Below, one piece after another: positions 61,165 through 64,000 of a stretch of DNA of 64,000 bases (position 1 is the stretch's first letter; every line of letters starts with the position of its first letter). The position numbers were made by a program, and so were the translations under genes. The DNA comes from Mesorhizobium sp. (lineage in GTDB: Bacteria; Pseudomonadota; Alphaproteobacteria; Rhizobiales; Rhizobiaceae), in the NCBI GenBank assembly GCA_004020645.1, contig SAQL01000012.1, positions 152,091 through 216,090 on the forward strand. Reading direction: 5' to 3'. A model generated the notes under the pieces. It worked only from the letters and a program-made list of their open reading frames with translations, had not been told where the DNA came from and did no database searches.

Positions 61165-63915
61165 ATGGAACAGCGCCGGTCGTCGCAGAGCTTTAAACGC
61201 AAGGAACTGGTCGCCAAACTCAATCCTGTCTGTTTGCGCGCCTTCAAGGCGGCCGGCGACGCCGCCAAATTGCGCGGCAATCCCTATGTCGAGCTCGTCC
61301 ACTGGATCGAACAGCTGGTGCTTTCCGAGCGCTCGGACATGCAGCTGATAATTGCCGACGCCGGAGTGGATCTGAGCCGGCTATCGGCCGACATGACCCG
61401 CGCTGTCGATAAGCTGCCTTATGGCGCCACCTCGATCGAGGAACTTTCCGATCACATCTTCCACGCCATCAAGGAAGCCTGGAACCTGGCGGCGCTGGAG
61501 TTCAGCGTCGAGGAGGTCCGCAGCGCCCATATCATCCTAGCCTGCCTGAAGACGCCGGTGCTGGAAGGACTGCTGTCAAAGATAAGCGGCGAGTTCGACA
61601 GGATCGATGCCGACGCGGTCATCGCGCGCTTCGCCGAGGTGACGGAGGGTTCGCTCGAAGCCGGCCCCCCCGCGGCAGCTCCCGCCTCCGAAACACCGCG
61701 GCGGGCTGCGGGCGGGGATTCGGCGCTGGCGAAGTATGCAACCGACCTAACCCAGCGCGCCCGCGACGGCAAGATCGATCCGGTCGTCGGGCGCGATCCC
61801 GAGATCAGGCAGATCGTCGATATCCTGATGCGACGCCGGCAAAACAACCCGATCCTGACGGGCGAGGCGGGGGTCGGCAAAACCGCGGTCGTCGAGGGCT
61901 TTGCCTTGCGCATCGCCCAGGGCGACGTGCCGCCCACGCTGCAGGGCGTCAGCGTGCGTATGCTCGATGTCGGCCTGATGCAGGCGGGCGCAAGCGTAAA
62001 GGGCGAATTCGAAAAACGGCTGAAGGCGGTCATTGACGAGGTTCAATCCTCAGAAACGCCGGTCATCCTCTTCATTGACGAAGCTCACACCTTGATCGGC
62101 GCCGGCGGGGCGGCAGGAACCGGCGATGCGGCCAATCTCCTGAAGCCGGCGCTGGCCCGCGGTGAGCTTCGCACGATCGCGGCAACGACCTGGGCCGAAT
62201 ACAAGCAGCACATCGAGAAGGATCCGGCGCTCACTCGCCGCTTCCAGGTCGTCAAGATAGATGAGCCGTCGGAAGCGGTGGCTGTTCTGATGCTGCGCGG
62301 TGTCGCCGGTGTCCTCGAGCAGCATCACAAGGTGCAGATCCTCGATGAGGCGATCGAGGCAGCGGTCAGCCTGTCCCACCGCTACATCCCGGCGCGGCAA
62401 TTGCCCGACAAGGCCGTGAGCCTTCTCGACACCGCCTGCGCCCGTGTCGCCATTTCGCAGCACGCCACTCCAGCCGAGGTCGAGGACATTATGCGCCGCC
62501 GCCAGGCGCTGGAGGTCGAGCGCGCCATCATCGGCCGTGAGGCAGCGATCGGCATCGGCGTGGCCGACCGGCAGGCTCGGGTCGAAACCGGGCTTGCCGA
62601 GACCGAACTCACGCTTGCTGCCGCGCAGCAACGTTGGGATCGGGAAAAGGCGCTGGTTGGCGAAATACTCGAATTGCGCGCCAGGCTGCGCGGCGAGGGT
62701 GTGCCGCTCGATGCCGTGAAGCCTCCGGAGGCGGTCGCCGAAACCGCAGGCGCCGACGTATCTGAGATCAAAGCGCCCGAAACCGATGCGGATGCAACGG
62801 CCACTGCCGGTCCTTCTCCACCCGATCCGGCTGCCGATCTCGCGCGGCTGCGGGAACTGATGGCCGAACTCGCAGAGGCGCAGGGCGAGACGCCGCTGAT
62901 CCTGCCGTCGGTCGACCGCAACGCCGTGGCTGCCGTGGTGCAGGACTGGACCGGCATCCCGACTGGCCGGATGCTGTCGAGCCAGACCGAAAAGGCGCTG
63001 CGGCTCGCCGCCACTCTGTCCGAACGCGTGGTTGGTCAGGATCACGCCATGGAAATGATTGCCAAGCGCGTGCAGACCAGCCGGGCCGGGCTCGGCGCGC
63101 CCGAAAAACCAGTGGGGGTTTTTCTGCTCTGCGGTCCCTCGGGCGTCGGCAAGACCGAAACCGCGCTGGCCCTGGCCGAGACGCTCTACGGCGGCGAGCA
63201 GAACCTCATTTCGATCAATATGTCCGAGTTCCAGGAGGCGCACACGGTCTCTACCTTGAAGGGGGCGCCACCCGGATATGTCGGCTACGGCAAGGGCGGC
63301 ATCCTGACCGAGGCGGTCCGGCGCAAGCCCTATTCGGTGATCCTGCTTGACGAGGTCGAGAAGGCGCATCCGGACGTGCATGAAATCTTCTTCCAGGTCT
63401 TCGACAAGGGGATGATGGACGACAGTGAAGGCCGGCGGATCGACTTCAAAAACACGCTGATCCTGCTCACCTCGAACGTCGGCTCCGAAGTCATCATGGA
63501 CCGGACCAGCAGCGGCACGGTACGGGCGGGGCTCGACGATCTCGACACCGCATTGCGCGCCCCGCTGTTGAAGGTTTTCCCCGCGGCCTTTCTTGGCCGG
63601 GTGGTAACCATCCCTTACTACCCGCTCTCGGACATGATGATCGAAGCGATCACCCGCCATCAGTTCGCCAAGATCGCCCGCCGGCTGCGCTTAAGCAACG
63701 ATGCCGAGTTGGTGATCGGTGACGGTGTCATGGATCTGGTCAAGGCCCGCTGCACCGAGATCGAATCCGGGGGGCGGATGATCGACGCCATTTTGACAAA
63801 CACGCTTCTGCCGGAGTTGAGCCGCGGGGTGCTGAACCGGTCGCTCGAGGGCGAAAAGATGACGAAGGTGACTGTCGGAGCCTCCGAAGGAGGATTCACC
63901 TATTCCTTCGAGTAG
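61165..63915 (+). CDS. clpV: T6SS sheath-recycling ATPase ClpV (TssH)
   Basis: A 916-residue AAA+ disaggregase. The N-terminal domain (residues 10-160) has SFKRKELVAKLNPVCLRAF, typical of ClpV. The first AAA+ module has Walker A GEAGVGKT (233-240) and Walker B VILFIDEAH. The second has GPSGVGKTE (about 657-665), SVILLDEVEKAHPDVHE and LTSNVGSE. ATG 61165 follows GGAGG; an upstream ATG at 61123 is less likely. It is encoded divergently from the core operon. It uses ATP to take apart contracted TssB/TssC sheath. Confidence 0.96.
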   Translation: MEQRRSSQSFKRKELVAKLNPVCLRAFKAAGDAAKLRGNPYVELVHWIEQLVLSERSDMQLIIADAGVDLSRLSADMTRAVDKLPYGATSIEELSDHIFHAIKEAWNLAALEFSVEEVRSAHIILACLKTPVLEGLLSKISGEFDRIDADAVIARFAEVTEGSLEAGPPAAAPASETPRRAAGGDSALAKYATDLTQRARDGKIDPVVGRDPEIRQIVDILMRRRQNNPILTGEAGVGKTAVVEGFALRIAQGDVPPTLQGVSVRMLDVGLMQAGASVKGEFEKRLKAVIDEVQSSETPVILFIDEAHTLIGAGGAAGTGDAANLLKPALARGELRTIAATTWAEYKQHIEKDPALTRRFQVVKIDEPSEAVAVLMLRGVAGVLEQHHKVQILDEAIEAAVSLSHRYIPARQLPDKAVSLLDTACARVAISQHATPAEVEDIMRRRQALEVERAIIGREAAIGIGVADRQARVETGLAETELTLAAAQQRWDREKALVGEILELRARLRGEGVPLDAVKPPEAVAETAGADVSEIKAPETDADATATAGPSPPDPAADLARLRELMAELAEAQGETPLILPSVDRNAVAAVVQDWTGIPTGRMLSSQTEKALRLAATLSERVVGQDHAMEMIAKRVQTSRAGLGAPEKPVGVFLLCGPSGVGKTETALALAETLYGGEQNLISINMSEFQEAHTVSTLKGAPPGYVGYGKGGILTEAVRRKPYSVILLDEVEKAHPDVHEIFFQVFDKGMMDDSEGRRIDFKNTLILLTSNVGSEVIMDRTSSGTVRAGLDDLDTALRAPLLKVFPAAFLGRVVTIPYYPLSDMMIEAITRHQFAKIARRLRLSNDAELVIGDGVMDLVKARCTEIESGGRMIDAILTNTLLPELSRGVLNRSLEGEKMTKVTVGASEGGFTYSFE

Positions 63916-64000
63916 CCCAGGAGCAATTCTATAGCTCCGGTGGTCAAATCTGATGGAGTGGATGCCCCCTCCCGACGGCATCGCGATGTGCCAGTTTGGT

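Noticed and set aside
62050..63660. 536-codon minus-strand frame inside clpV
   Set aside because: Antisense of conserved AAA+ motifs; no independent start signal or domain.
63916..64000. Gene after clpV
   Set aside because: Only 85 bases remain, with short weak inverted repeats and no supportable start.

Overview
The window looks like chromosomal DNA from an alphaproteobacterium of the order Hyphomicrobiales, most likely Mesorhizobium or a close relative. This is inferred from the high GC content, dense operons with 4-base ATGA overlaps, an HWE-type histidine kinase, general-stress-response (EcfG-type) promoter motifs and the rhizobial style of the type VI secretion cluster. No rRNA, tRNA, CRISPR array or insertion sequence was seen.

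Region 1 (1-12446, all minus strand) is a glycan-assembly locus. One operon runs from 12446 down to 3502: two sugar-nucleotide epimerases, a B12-binding radical SAM protein, a GT4 glycosyltransferase, three CgeB-like glycosyltransferases and a UDP-glucuronate decarboxylase-like enzyme. A second operon runs from 3035 past the left edge: inositol-3-phosphate synthase, a histidine phosphatase, a fourth CgeB-like glycosyltransferase and a nucleotidyltransferase. A 66-residue gene lies between them.

Region 2 (12.4-18.9 kb) is signalling: a short NepR-like ORF, a response regulator with a C-terminal sigma-region-2-like domain, a CheB-CheR-PAS-HWE kinase fusion, a second receiver protein and several small rhizobial proteins. 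Six sites fitting GGAAC-N16-xGTT lie just upstream of genes in regions 1 and 2. This suggests that the glycan and inositol operons and their small neighbours form a local general-stress regulon.

Region 3 (19.3-22.2 kb) has a secreted caspase-like protease with Sel1 repeats and a small Gly/Pro-rich lipoprotein.

Region 4 (22.3-63.9 kb) is a complete type VI secretion system. The core operon is tssA-tssB-tssC-hcp-tssE-tssF-tssG-fha-tssJ-tssK-tssL-tssM-tagF, with clpV divergent. It continues into a PAAR-like (DUF4150) putative toxin, two paralogous putative immunity genes, a DUF2169 protein and a ketosynthase-fold protein lacking its catalytic triad. On the plus strand are vgrG, a DUF6484 protein and a TIGR02270-like protein. 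A second membrane and regulatory module (fha, tssL, tssM, pppA, ppkA, a DUF1036 protein and an M23/lytic-transglycosylase fusion) duplicates TssL, TssM and the FHA protein. An OmpA-like protein and a DUF6931-like gene flank it.
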